Shown in pieces: positions 55,901-63,267 of a stretch of DNA of 64,000 nucleotides. Below the pieces are notes generated by a model. It was not told the DNA's origin and ran no database searches. It saw only the letters and a list, made by a program, of their open reading frames with translations. The stretch's first letter is position 1. Each line of letters begins with the position of its first letter. The stretch comes from UTCFX2 sp002050125 (GTDB taxonomy: Bacteria > Chloroflexota > Anaerolineae > Anaerolineales > UBA4823): NCBI GenBank assembly GCA_027494035.1, contig JAOSJQ010000001.1:3472001-3536000 (forward strand), in the 5' to 3' direction. The position numbers and the translations under genes are program-made.

Positions 55901-56128
55901 ATCCAGGATCTGGGATTCGTCCATCCAGCGCGTGTCCTCATCCGGATAACCCTCAGCATAGATGTTCTGAAACGCTGAAGCCAGAGCGTCCCTGACAGCT
56001 AAGGGCGCCTGGGTTTCGCTTGGAATCATGATGATCTTGCGCACCTGGCGTTCGGCTTCAAGTTGGGTTAACTCATAAACCGCCGGGTCCAGATTGGACA
56101 ATGAACCGCGAAAAAGGAAATCATTCAT
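53000..56128 (-). CDS. Serine hydroxymethyltransferase-GcvT fusion protein
   Basis: 1042 aa. Residues 1-460 are a full SHMT: 'EGYPDEDTRW', 'LSGAPANNAVYHAL', 'DIAHVAGLV' and PLP lysine K265 in 'TTHKSLCGPRG'. It swaps serine with glycine and 5,10-methylene-THF. Residues about 470-640 are a linking domain. Residues about 645-1042 are a GcvT T-protein ('FAGWEMPLWYSS', 'VSRTGYTGEKMAFELF', 'GLGARDSLRTEAGLPLYGHEM'), which makes methylene-THF from aminomethyl-lipoyl-H. One chain could couple glycine cleavage to serine formation. No gcvH or gcvP is in the window. Ribosome site AGGAG. Confidence 0.9.
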   Translation of the reverse strand: MNDFLFRGSLSNLDPAVYELTQLEAERQVRKIIMIPSETQAPLAVRDALASAFQNIYAEGYPDEDTRWMDESQILDYKARLGHFRRNADPRYYKGVEYADLIEALARRRCAEAFAANGVSADGIFVNVQPLSGAPANNAVYHALINPGETMMGMNLLHGGHLSHGSSVNRSGKYYNAVHYTIDPQTQQINYDQIETLAIEHKPKFIIAGYSSYPWTVDWARFRQIADQVGAFLFADIAHVAGLVVGGMFPSPIGYADIITFTTHKSLCGPRGACILTTDPSLARKIDRAVFPGEQGGPHVNVFAAIALTFKLAQTEQFRKLQEQIVKNCVAFTKRLKEHGFGIPYGGTNTHLMNLDCRSIKNEAGVALSGDQASRILDIAGIVVNRNTIPGDHSALDPSGIRMGTPWVTQRGFKEKELVELADIISDLLKATTPFVQMGRKGLERRSRVDYTALEGARIAARDLARRAASDFEPSCHGYPHFYFSDERPKGNYGVFLLDGSRVRSFLNFAFTSDIEALASNEHQASGLITPKGEIQCSLSRLEGDQYQLTVSAEEAATAASWLRDLSDGYVYFDNDPYRKLPGPVWVSDSDREPDRLDGSISAASDKPYYIGCRKQKGPGLPAFTWEEQELPLRRTPIYETHKRLGAKLTPFAGWEMPLWYSSILEEHRAVRQAAGIFDVAHMGVYQAEGPDAALFLDCVVANDIGALGVGESCYTHFLDPDGRVIDDLLVYRRAPEKYMIVVNASNDAKDWAWLNAVLAGEMLIDNDRPSARAFGRKTALRDLRDLINGADMRVDLALQGPRSRDILLGLEVDESTRQQILKLKRTELCEARIGGFDLVVSRTGYTGEKMAFELFVHPDQAEALFNALIRVGEPLGLKPIGLGARDSLRTEAGLPLYGHEMGAGSGKLGRPDLSVVQAGFEHYVKLYKPWFIGRDAYLKNRETEHGTVVRFRFEEKGVRMAHPGDPVLEGRGKVIGWVTSCALDTEGALVGQAYVEQMLEEGQPLFIFQNAPDNLGKPPASFKLGDRAVLASKAKVISRYL

Positions 56129-56426
56129 TCGTTGCTCCTAACGGTTTTACGGATATTCATTATGGAGTAGGCTCAAACAAAAGAGGTGAAAAAGCGCATT
56201 CAGCAAGCGCTGCGTACCAGTGCGCGGCTTGGCGATGCACCTTCTTTGTCATGCCAAATTCATTTTAGTCGGATAGAAAACCAGGGTCAAGTGATGAAAA
56301 GCATAGTTGAGTATGCAATTATTCCACTATCAAGAATCCCACAGCCAAACGTCCGGATAGAACGCCAGCGGGTTGATTTGTTAGCAGACCTACGACGCGC
56401 AGATAACGGCAGGTTATGAGTTCAAT
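56129..56426 (-). promoter_or_regulatory. Intergenic region with promoter for the SHMT-GcvT gene
   Basis: 298 bases without a supported gene. On the minus strand TTGACC (56290-56285), a 17-base spacer and TAAAAT (56267-56262) form a good promoter, giving a leader of about 127 bases. No glycine riboswitch core was recognised. A short AGCGC/GCGCT stem followed by T occurs in the leader near 56187-56205. Confidence 0.6.
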
Positions 56427-56873
56427 TTAGTGACCGTAGTCGCTGCCGAGAATATAATTCTCCAGCCGGTCGATTTGGTCCTGTTTGTAGGAGATAATTG
56501 CGGTCATCACATCGCGCATGGAGACAATCCCGACGACTTGTTTATTCTCCTCGACCGGAAGGTGGCGGATGTGATACTTGGTCATCAATTCGATACATTC
56601 TTCCAGTGTCTGATCCAAGCCCACGGTGATCATGTTTTTTGTCATGATGTCATTGATAGGCGTATTAACCGATGATCGCCCCATCAAAATGATTTTTCGG
56701 CAATAATCGCGCTCCGTGAATATCCCGATGATTTTGTTTTCTTCACATATCATCACTGCGCCGACGTTGTTTTCCGCCATGAGTTGCAGCGCACGATAAA
56801 CCGTATCGGTTGGCGCTACCGAAACAGCGGTTTGGGTAATTTGTCTTTTGATGAGGTCTTTTACTGTGATCAT
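56427..56873 (-). CDS. Two-CBS-domain protein
   Basis: 148 aa made of two CBS repeats: 'VAPTDTVYRALQLMAENNVGA', 'IIGIFTERDYCRKII' and 'VGLDQTLEECIELMTKYHIRH', 'VVGIVSMRDVMTAII'. Such pairs bind adenine nucleotides and regulate partner proteins. It lies 61 bases behind the hydrogenase protease, so it may be the last gene of the hydrogenase operon. Confidence 0.88.
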   Translation of the reverse strand: MITVKDLIKRQITQTAVSVAPTDTVYRALQLMAENNVGAVMICEENKIIGIFTERDYCRKIILMGRSSVNTPINDIMTKNMITVGLDQTLEECIELMTKYHIRHLPVEENKQVVGIVSMRDVMTAIISYKQDQIDRLENYILGSDYGH

Positions 56874-56934
56874 AGCTGCCTCTTTCTTCTGATGGTAATT
56901 ATCGGCGGGTAATTTTCAAACCGGCTTCAATTTC

Positions 56935-57387
56935 CTAGAGAACCTCCCAGTCCAGTGCGCCGCGTTTCAATCCAGCGTACACCTCTGATACGGCTCGCTT
57001 GACCGCTTCGGACATGGGATATCCAAACGATACTACTTCGGGTTGGATGCCCAGAAACATCACCGTGGGAATGAACTCTTTTAGTGATTCTATCAAAAAT
57101 GTGAGCGGAAGTGTATGGGTAGAGAACATGAACGGGTTTTCCAGGCTTTCCTGCGCGAGCAAGCGAACCGTTCCAGACGGAAGATCCATGTCCGCGGTAT
57201 CGACGACCAACACCAGGTTCGGCGCAAGCGCGCGCAGTTGGTGCAGGCAGTTCTCGGGAACGCTGCCCCCGTTGACGATCCCCCATCTTTCAAGGGGGGC
57301 TTCGTGCAGGAGCCGCGCTAAAAGGGCGCCCGCCCCGTCGTCTCCCATCAGGCTGTTGCCAACCGTCAATACCACATTTTCGATCAC
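56935..57387 (-). CDS. hycI: Hydrogenase maturation endopeptidase
   Basis: 150 aa from GTG at 57387, whose codon overlaps the HycH stop (GTGA). 'LTVGNSLMGDDGAGALLA' holds one nickel-sensing acid, and 'VVDTADMDLPSG' another, as in HycI/HyaD proteases. It should clip the C-terminal tail of the large subunit after R548 once nickel is loaded. Confidence 0.85.
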   Translation of the reverse strand: MIENVVLTVGNSLMGDDGAGALLARLLHEAPLERWGIVNGGSVPENCLHQLRALAPNLVLVVDTADMDLPSGTVRLLAQESLENPFMFSTHTLPLTFLIESLKEFIPTVMFLGIQPEVVSFGYPMSEAVKRAVSEVYAGLKRGALDWEVL

Positions 57388-57776
57388 GCAAATTTCCTGA
57401 CCATGAGATAGAGGGCGGGTTCTTGGGCGATGCCCTCCAGGCACTCAGCCAAAGTCCTGCACCAGGGCGGTTGTTGACCAGCAGGTTCCTCCACCAAAGG
57501 CTTCAAGAACTCAACGTGCTCTCGGTTGATTTCGATCTCTCCCCATTTGAACACACCTTCAAGTTTGGTGCGCCCTTTGCCAGCGGGCAAACCATTCACC
57601 CAATTACGAAAATCTTCGCCTTCGACTTCGAACTGGCTTGAAAAACAATCCAAAACGCCAACGTGATGTCCGATTGCCAGGGTGTAATACACCACCTGGC
57701 GGGCATTCTCTGGAACATCCTGCCGTTGATTTACGAATTTTTGGCGCAATTGGTAAAAAACAATCCGTTCGTTCAT
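57384..57776 (-). CDS. hycH: Formate hydrogenlyase maturation protein HycH
   Basis: 130 aa from the ATG before 'NERIVFYQLRQKFV'. 'QVVYYTLAIGHHVGVLDC' and 'EIEINREHVEFL' match HycH, an assembly factor for group 4 hydrogenases with unclear exact role. It lies between HycG and HycI genes. Confidence 0.8.
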   Translation of the reverse strand: MNERIVFYQLRQKFVNQRQDVPENARQVVYYTLAIGHHVGVLDCFSSQFEVEGEDFRNWVNGLPAGKGRTKLEGVFKWGEIEINREHVEFLKPLVEEPAGQQPPWCRTLAECLEGIAQEPALYLMVRKFA

Positions 57777-57832
57777 TGCAAAGATATAACCCATTCGCTC
57801 ATTGATAAAATGCAATCCATCCGTTCATTGAA

Positions 57833-58606
57833 TTATGCTGGATTTCGACTCTGGTATAGATCCACTAAATGGAACATGATTTCTGTCAATCTCGGATCAT
57901 CTTCAGGTTCAAGATATTGTTTCACTTTTCCAAGCAGCGTGCTGGAATCGGCGGTGCGCAAGATTTCCATGAAAGTCGCAGAGATTTGTTTTCCCTGCCA
58001 GTAGCCAGCCATCCGGCGAGCCGCACGCTCAATATCTATGCGCAATTCAAGCGGGATATCCGGGAAAATCAATTTCGATTTTTCGCCAGGCTGTTGAACG
58101 TGCTCCACGGCTTTCATTTTCTGTTTGAGCAACCCCAATGCCACGGCGAACCCATGGATCGTCGCCGGTGGAGTTGGTGGGCAGCCTGGGATGTAAAAAT
58201 CGATCGGCAAGATCTTATCGGCGCCTCCCCAAACGCAATAAAGATCATGAAAGATCCCGCCCGAACATCCGCAGGCGCCATAGGCGACACAGATTTTTGG
58301 GTCCGGCGCGGCATGGTAAGCCCGCAGCGCCGGAACGCGCATCGAGCGCGTCATCGCGCCGGTATAGACCAGGATGTCGGCGTGGCGCGGCGAGGAAACC
58401 ACTTTAATTCCAAAACGTTCCGCGTCGAAAACTGGCGTAATTGCTGCAAAGATTTCGATCTCACACCCGTTGCATCCGCCGCAATCCACGCGGTACACAT
58501 ACGCGGAGCGTTGGATGTCGTGCAGCAGCGCCCCTTTGAGCCGGTCAATCGCCTCGTCCGGGCGGATGGCGAACTCGCTGTCTGTCTTAATGTTGTAATC
58601 GGTCAT
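57833..58606 (-). CDS. hycG: Group 4 hydrogenase small subunit (NuoB-like)
   Basis: 257 aa. [4Fe-4S] ligands in 'CGGCNGCEIEIF', 'AYGACGCSGG' and 'IPGCPPTP' are as in HycG/NuoB, which passes electrons to the large subunit. A C-terminal extension of about 80 residues is unlike HycG of E. coli. Its ATG overlaps the previous gene by 20 bases. Confidence 0.9.
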   Translation of the reverse strand: MTDYNIKTDSEFAIRPDEAIDRLKGALLHDIQRSAYVYRVDCGGCNGCEIEIFAAITPVFDAERFGIKVVSSPRHADILVYTGAMTRSMRVPALRAYHAAPDPKICVAYGACGCSGGIFHDLYCVWGGADKILPIDFYIPGCPPTPPATIHGFAVALGLLKQKMKAVEHVQQPGEKSKLIFPDIPLELRIDIERAARRMAGYWQGKQISATFMEILRTADSSTLLGKVKQYLEPEDDPRLTEIMFHLVDLYQSRNPA

Positions 58607-59141
58607 TAAACGCCTCCTGAGCCAGAGGTTTGACTCTGGGAAGATCGATCTTTCGCCGGCATTCGGGGCAGGCGGTCAACAGCGCACGCCGGTCAGCCGC
58701 TTCGGCGGGCGGCAGCCCAGCCTGATCCAGCAGCGCCAGCACATGGTTCAACTGTTTGGCAGAGGCAAAATAGACCCCGCACAAGCTGCAGGCTGCCAGT
58801 TCGAACTCCGCTCGAACGGTCAGGTCTTCACGCGTGAAAGACGCCAGCTCGAAATCCGACCCCAATTTAATCGCCCCGGTTGGACAGACCTCTTCACAGC
58901 GCGCACAGAAGATGCACTGCCCATAATATATTGACCAGATGCGCCTGCCCGTTTCCAAATCGGTTTCCATCGAGAGCGCATTTGGCGGGCAGGCAATTGT
59001 GCAAGCTGCACAGGCGATGCACTGTTCGGGGTTATATTCCGGTTTACCTCTAAATCCAGGCGCCAGCTCGACCGGCTGAAATGGATAGGGCACAGTAGCC
59101 TGACCGACCTTGAATAATTCTTGTACGAGTTTTAGGACCAT
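58587..59141 (-). CDS. hyfH: Hydrogenase 4Fe-4S subunit (HycF/HyfH-like)
   Basis: 184 aa. Two ferredoxin motifs, 'CIACAACTIACPPNA' and 'CIFCARCEEVCPTGA', as in NuoI. A C-terminal part has two extra Cys pairs ('CSLCG', 'CPECRRK'), perhaps a zinc or third cluster. Feeds electrons into the complex. Confidence 0.88.
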   Translation of the reverse strand: MVLKLVQELFKVGQATVPYPFQPVELAPGFRGKPEYNPEQCIACAACTIACPPNALSMETDLETGRRIWSIYYGQCIFCARCEEVCPTGAIKLGSDFELASFTREDLTVRAEFELAACSLCGVYFASAKQLNHVLALLDQAGLPPAEAADRRALLTACPECRRKIDLPRVKPLAQEAFNDRLQH

Positions 59142-59195
59142 CGAGCGCTCCTCAAAAATTGCACTAAATCTTCAATCCAGTGACAGGTTCTCTTT

Positions 59196-60941
59196 CTAAG
59201 TTTTCAAAGGCGAATCTTTACGCTCCCGGCAATAGCGTTCCATCTCTTTATATGGGATGATTTGCGCCTTTTTCTTGCGCACATCAACGACGGTGACGCG
59301 TTCGGTGCAAGAGTAACAGGGGTCGATGCTGGCGACGATCAGCGGCGCATCCGAGATCGTATTATTCCGCAGCATATAGCGCAACGGGGGCCAGTTGTTA
59401 TAACTGGAAGCCCGGCAGCGCCAGCGGTACAGTTTCTGGTTATCGCCCAGCATGCTCCAGTGAATATCTTCGCCGCGCGGGGCTTCCACATATCCCAGAG
59501 CGAAGCGATAAGGTTTATATTGGAAATCCTCCACCAAAATCGGACCTTCCGGCATGGTTTCCAGGCAGGTTTCGACGAGTGAAAGCGAAGTGAAGAACTC
59601 CTCCGCCCGGACGAGGGTGCGCGCCAGAACGTCACAGCCATCTTTATAACTGGTCGTCCACGGCACCCGATCGTATGCGCTATAAGGGTGGATCACCCGG
59701 ATGTCCCGGTCGAACCCCGAGCCGCGTAGTGTGGGACCCACCGGACTGTAATCGCGGGCAACCTGCGGCTCCAGCCGGCCCACGTTTTGGGTTCGCTGCA
59801 CGATGTAAGGGGTTTCCAACAGTATGCTGACCAAACTGGTCACTTCCTGGCGCAGCTCCGCAATCCATTTAAGGGTTTGCACCCGTTGATCCTTCAAGAT
59901 ATCCCGCCGCACCCCTCCGATGAGATTCATCCCGTAGGTCTTGCGCGTCCCTGTGAGCACCTCCGCCATCTGCATGGCTTTCTCGCGCACCCGGAATAGC
60001 TGCATAAAACCGGTGTCGAACCCAACGAAGTGGCAAGCCAAGCCCAGGTTCAAAAGATGACTGTGCAGCCGTTCCACTTCCAGAAGAATTGTGCGGATGT
60101 AGTGCGCGCGTTCAGGGATCGTGATGTCCAGCGCTCGCTCGATGGAGTTGGCGTACGCAACGTTGTGAGCATAACCGCAGATCCCGCAGATCCGATCCGC
60201 TAAAAACGGGACCTGATCGTAATTCATGCGCGTCTCTGCCAGTTTCTCCATCCCGCGGTGGACGTAGAACAGGCGGTAGTCGGCATCGACGATGTGCTCC
60301 CCATCCACAAACAGACGAAAATGACCCGGCTCATCCGAGGTGATATGCAGCGGCCCGAGTGGAATTTGAACCAGTTCTTCATCGCCGATGTCCAGGAATT
60401 CGTAAGTTTCGTTCTCCGTTGTCGGTTCTGGGCGCAGGCGATAGTCCATCGTGTCTTTGCGCAGCGGATAGAGGTCTTCGGGCCAATCATCCGGCAGGAC
60501 CAGGCGGCGCTCGTCCTGGATGCCGACCGGCTGCAGCCCAAACATATCGCGCACCTCCCGCTCATACCAGACTGCCGCCGGCACATGAGGCGTCACTGCC
60601 GGAAACTCGGGCTGGTACGGAGGCACTAAACCCCTCACGACCATGTAGCATTTATCGGAGTTCTGGGCTGGCTCGCTGCCATTGCCCTCAACCGAGAGCA
60701 CATAGTAGAGGGCGAAATTGCCATTCAGGGGGCGCTCGTCGTTCGCGGCAACAACCGCGAGCCAGCCTCCCTGCTGATAATAAAGCCAGGATACAATCGC
60801 GGGAAGCGTGTTCAGATCCACGGTCAGAGTAACTTGATCGGGCGCCTGCCAGGATTCGTCCTGGACCGCCCTGCCAAATTGTTCACGCAGCGCCGCAACA
60901 TACCTGTACCCGCTTTTTGTCTGTTCTATCGTCTCAAGCAT
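59196..60941 (-). CDS. hycE: Group 4 [NiFe] hydrogenase large subunit (HycE, NuoC-NuoD fusion)
   Basis: 581 aa. Residues 1-175 are NuoC-like ('EREVRDMFGLQPVG'). Residues 185-581 are NuoD-like. Nickel ligands C252 and C255 in 'RICGICGYAH' and C542 and C545 in 'DPCYSCTER' are all present, so it is a hydrogenase and not a complex I subunit. A 33-residue tail after R548 is the HycI cleavage peptide. Confidence 0.94.
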   Translation of the reverse strand: MLETIEQTKSGYRYVAALREQFGRAVQDESWQAPDQVTLTVDLNTLPAIVSWLYYQQGGWLAVVAANDERPLNGNFALYYVLSVEGNGSEPAQNSDKCYMVVRGLVPPYQPEFPAVTPHVPAAVWYEREVRDMFGLQPVGIQDERRLVLPDDWPEDLYPLRKDTMDYRLRPEPTTENETYEFLDIGDEELVQIPLGPLHITSDEPGHFRLFVDGEHIVDADYRLFYVHRGMEKLAETRMNYDQVPFLADRICGICGYAHNVAYANSIERALDITIPERAHYIRTILLEVERLHSHLLNLGLACHFVGFDTGFMQLFRVREKAMQMAEVLTGTRKTYGMNLIGGVRRDILKDQRVQTLKWIAELRQEVTSLVSILLETPYIVQRTQNVGRLEPQVARDYSPVGPTLRGSGFDRDIRVIHPYSAYDRVPWTTSYKDGCDVLARTLVRAEEFFTSLSLVETCLETMPEGPILVEDFQYKPYRFALGYVEAPRGEDIHWSMLGDNQKLYRWRCRASSYNNWPPLRYMLRNNTISDAPLIVASIDPCYSCTERVTVVDVRKKKAQIIPYKEMERYCRERKDSPLKT

Positions 60942-61002
60942 TGATCCATCATCTCCTTTTGTAGATTACCGATCATTCGAGGAAACCAAAAACACATCCC
61001 GT

Positions 61003-62586
61003 TCACCGCCCGAAGAGCTGCGCAAACTGCAAAAACGCGATTGGCAACTCGGAATTGCTAAAGTTAAGCAAAGAAATCGATGCGTCAGCCGCTGCGTTTC
61101 CGTGGATTGAGATCAGGGCAGCCTGGTTCAGGAGCATGCTGATTTGCGGTGGCAGATAAAGCCCCAGCGCCAGCACCAGGATCACCAACACCGCGATCGG
61201 CGCCAGCATGCTGATGCGCACGTCGCCTTTGGTGATGTTCTCAGGCAAGCTTCCAAACACCGCAGAGCTAGCCATCTTCATGAACGCAGCAAAGACTATC
61301 GCCAGGAAGAGCAACAACACGACCATCAGCAGAGGGAAGCCCGAGAAAAAGCCTGCGCTAAAAATCGAGAACTTACTGATAAAAATATTGAAAGGCGGCG
61401 ATCCGATCAAAGCCAGTGTTCCAACCAGCAGCACGAAACTGGTAAACGGCGCAACTTGCAGCATGCCTTTTATCTTAGAAAGATCGCGCGTATGGTACTT
61501 CACCAGGATGTTACCGGAAGTGCAGAACATAAGGGCTTTGACCAGGCTGTGATTGATCGTGTGCAGCAAAGCCGCCAGGATGCCCGCCGGTCCTCCGATT
61601 CCAAAAGCCAGCACGATCAACCCGATGTTCTCGACGCTGGAATACGCCAGCAGACGTTTGATGTCCCGCTGGACAAATATAAACAACGCCGCCGCGACCA
61701 CCGAGAGCGAACCAAAGATCAGGAATATCATTTGCGGAAATTCGGGACCGATCCCCTGTTCAAGGATTATCGCAAAACGGATGATGACCAGCAGTGCGCA
61801 GTTCAACAACACCCCAGAAAGCAACGCGCTCACCGGGCTGGGCGCTTCGCTATGGGCGTCCGGAAGCCAGGCGTGCATCGGAAAGATGCCCGCTTTGGTG
61901 CCAAAACCGATCAAGATAAACACAAACGCCAGCTTGAGCAAAGTGGGGTCGAGCGCCCGCGCATTTTTGACGATCTCAGTCCACAGCACCGCCGCTTCGG
62001 GGCGCTGGAGAAAATTGACCGCATCCGAATAAACCAATACCGTGCCGTATAACGCAAACGCCACACCGACGGTGCAGATAATCACATACTTCCAGGCGGC
62101 TTCCAGGGAGGAACGATGTCCGTAAATCCCCACCAGGAAAGTCGACCCAAGCGTGGTCGCCTCGATTGCCACCCACATCATAATGATGTTGTTTGCCGTG
62201 ACAACCAGAACCATCGTGAAGAGAAAGAGGTCAAACAAGCCGTAATAGGTACTTACTTGGTCAGCCTGCAGCTCTCCCGTGCGCACGTCATTGCGAATGT
62301 AACCAATTGAATAAATCCCAACCAGAAAACCGACCACACAGACAATCAGCAGGAAAACCGCTGCAAGCGCATCGACATGCAGCCAATCATTTAGAGCGAC
62401 GACGCTGCCTTCAACCAGGACGCCCTGGATCACCAACAAGCCCAGAATCAGCACGACCAGGATTGTGATGAAATGTAATACCTCAGCTACGCGCATGGCA
62501 AGCTTCCCTGCCCAGCGGGCAGAGAAAGCCGCTAGAGACAGCAGGATTGGCGCCAGTAACAGCCAGGAGAGGTAGTTGGTATACAT
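61003..62586 (-). CDS. hyfF: Hydrogenase antiporter-like membrane subunit HyfF
   Basis: 527 aa, about 14 TM helices, Mrp/NuoN family. 'WVAIEATTLGSTFLVG', the broken helix lysine region 'GFGTKAGIFPMHAWLPDAHSEAPSPVSALLSG' and 'LLHTINHSLVKALMF' are signatures of ion-pumping subunits. It should couple H2 chemistry to H+ or Na+ movement. Confidence 0.9.
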   Translation of the reverse strand: MYTNYLSWLLLAPILLSLAAFSARWAGKLAMRVAEVLHFITILVVLILGLLVIQGVLVEGSVVALNDWLHVDALAAVFLLIVCVVGFLVGIYSIGYIRNDVRTGELQADQVSTYYGLFDLFLFTMVLVVTANNIIMMWVAIEATTLGSTFLVGIYGHRSSLEAAWKYVIICTVGVAFALYGTVLVYSDAVNFLQRPEAAVLWTEIVKNARALDPTLLKLAFVFILIGFGTKAGIFPMHAWLPDAHSEAPSPVSALLSGVLLNCALLVIIRFAIILEQGIGPEFPQMIFLIFGSLSVVAAALFIFVQRDIKRLLAYSSVENIGLIVLAFGIGGPAGILAALLHTINHSLVKALMFCTSGNILVKYHTRDLSKIKGMLQVAPFTSFVLLVGTLALIGSPPFNIFISKFSIFSAGFFSGFPLLMVVLLLFLAIVFAAFMKMASSAVFGSLPENITKGDVRISMLAPIAVLVILVLALGLYLPPQISMLLNQAALISIHGNAAADASISLLNFSNSELPIAFLQFAQLFGR

Positions 62587-62595
62587 AGTTTGGTC

Positions 62596-63246
62596 CTATC
62601 CTTTCAACGAAGTCAAACTGGCTGCATCAAGGGTGTCCAACTTCCTATAGATCTGGACTGCCAGGATCGTCATGATCAGCACTCCAAAGATCGCGTCCGT
62701 GGCGATCCCGATCTCTACAAGCTCTGGGGCGCTGTATGCCAGCAGCGCCAGGGTCAGATGAGAACCATTTTCCATCAGACAGAAACCTAGGATTTGCTTC
62801 AGGATGTTTCTTTGCGTCAAGATACAAAGCTGCCCGAAGAAGAAATGGGCTACCGAGACTGCCAGGGCGGGTTTGTACTCGTTGGCAATCTTGAGGTCAA
62901 GTTGGTTGATGACCACAAATGACACAACCACCGAGATCGCGGCCAGCACAATCGCCAGCGCCGGGCGGACCGCCTGGGGCGGCGGCGCCGCAGAGGCGAC
63001 ACGATCTTCGCCGCGCAGCAAGATGTAAGGCGTCAGAATTGCCTTTGTGACCAGCGCGCTCGCAGCCCACAAAAAAAGCTGTTTTTGCCCAGTCGTCACC
63101 GCCAGTGTCAGAAAAATCAACACCAGCACAATCGATTGGACCGCGTAATAGTAGGCTGAACGCCTGAGACTCCGCGTCTCGATCACAATCAACGAGGTGA
63201 TAATCAGCAAGCCGCTTAGCGTATTGATCAGGTTGAAACCAAACAT
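62596..63246 (-). CDS. hyfE: Hydrogenase membrane subunit HyfE
   Basis: 216 aa with about seven TM helices. The C-terminal 'FCLMENGSHLTLALLAYSAPELVEIGI' is a HyfE/NuoK-like hallmark, holding the buried Glu. Starts 21 bases after the upstream subunit. Confidence 0.87.
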   Translation of the reverse strand: MFGFNLINTLSGLLIITSLIVIETRSLRRSAYYYAVQSIVLVLIFLTLAVTTGQKQLFLWAASALVTKAILTPYILLRGEDRVASAAPPPQAVRPALAIVLAAISVVVSFVVINQLDLKIANEYKPALAVSVAHFFFGQLCILTQRNILKQILGFCLMENGSHLTLALLAYSAPELVEIGIATDAIFGVLIMTILAVQIYRKLDTLDAASLTSLKG

Positions 63247-63267
63247 CCATACCTCCGTTCGGGCAGC

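Noticed and set aside
56129..56426. Glycine riboswitch before the SHMT-GcvT gene
   Set aside because: Expected by function, but no paired glycine aptamer core was recognised; only a simple promoter and a short stem are seen.
61144..62052. 302-codon plus-strand ORF opposite hyfF, and 57869-58609 opposite hycG
   Set aside because: Compositionally odd, rich in Gln/Arg/His, no ribosome site; the minus strand has fully conserved hydrogenase genes.
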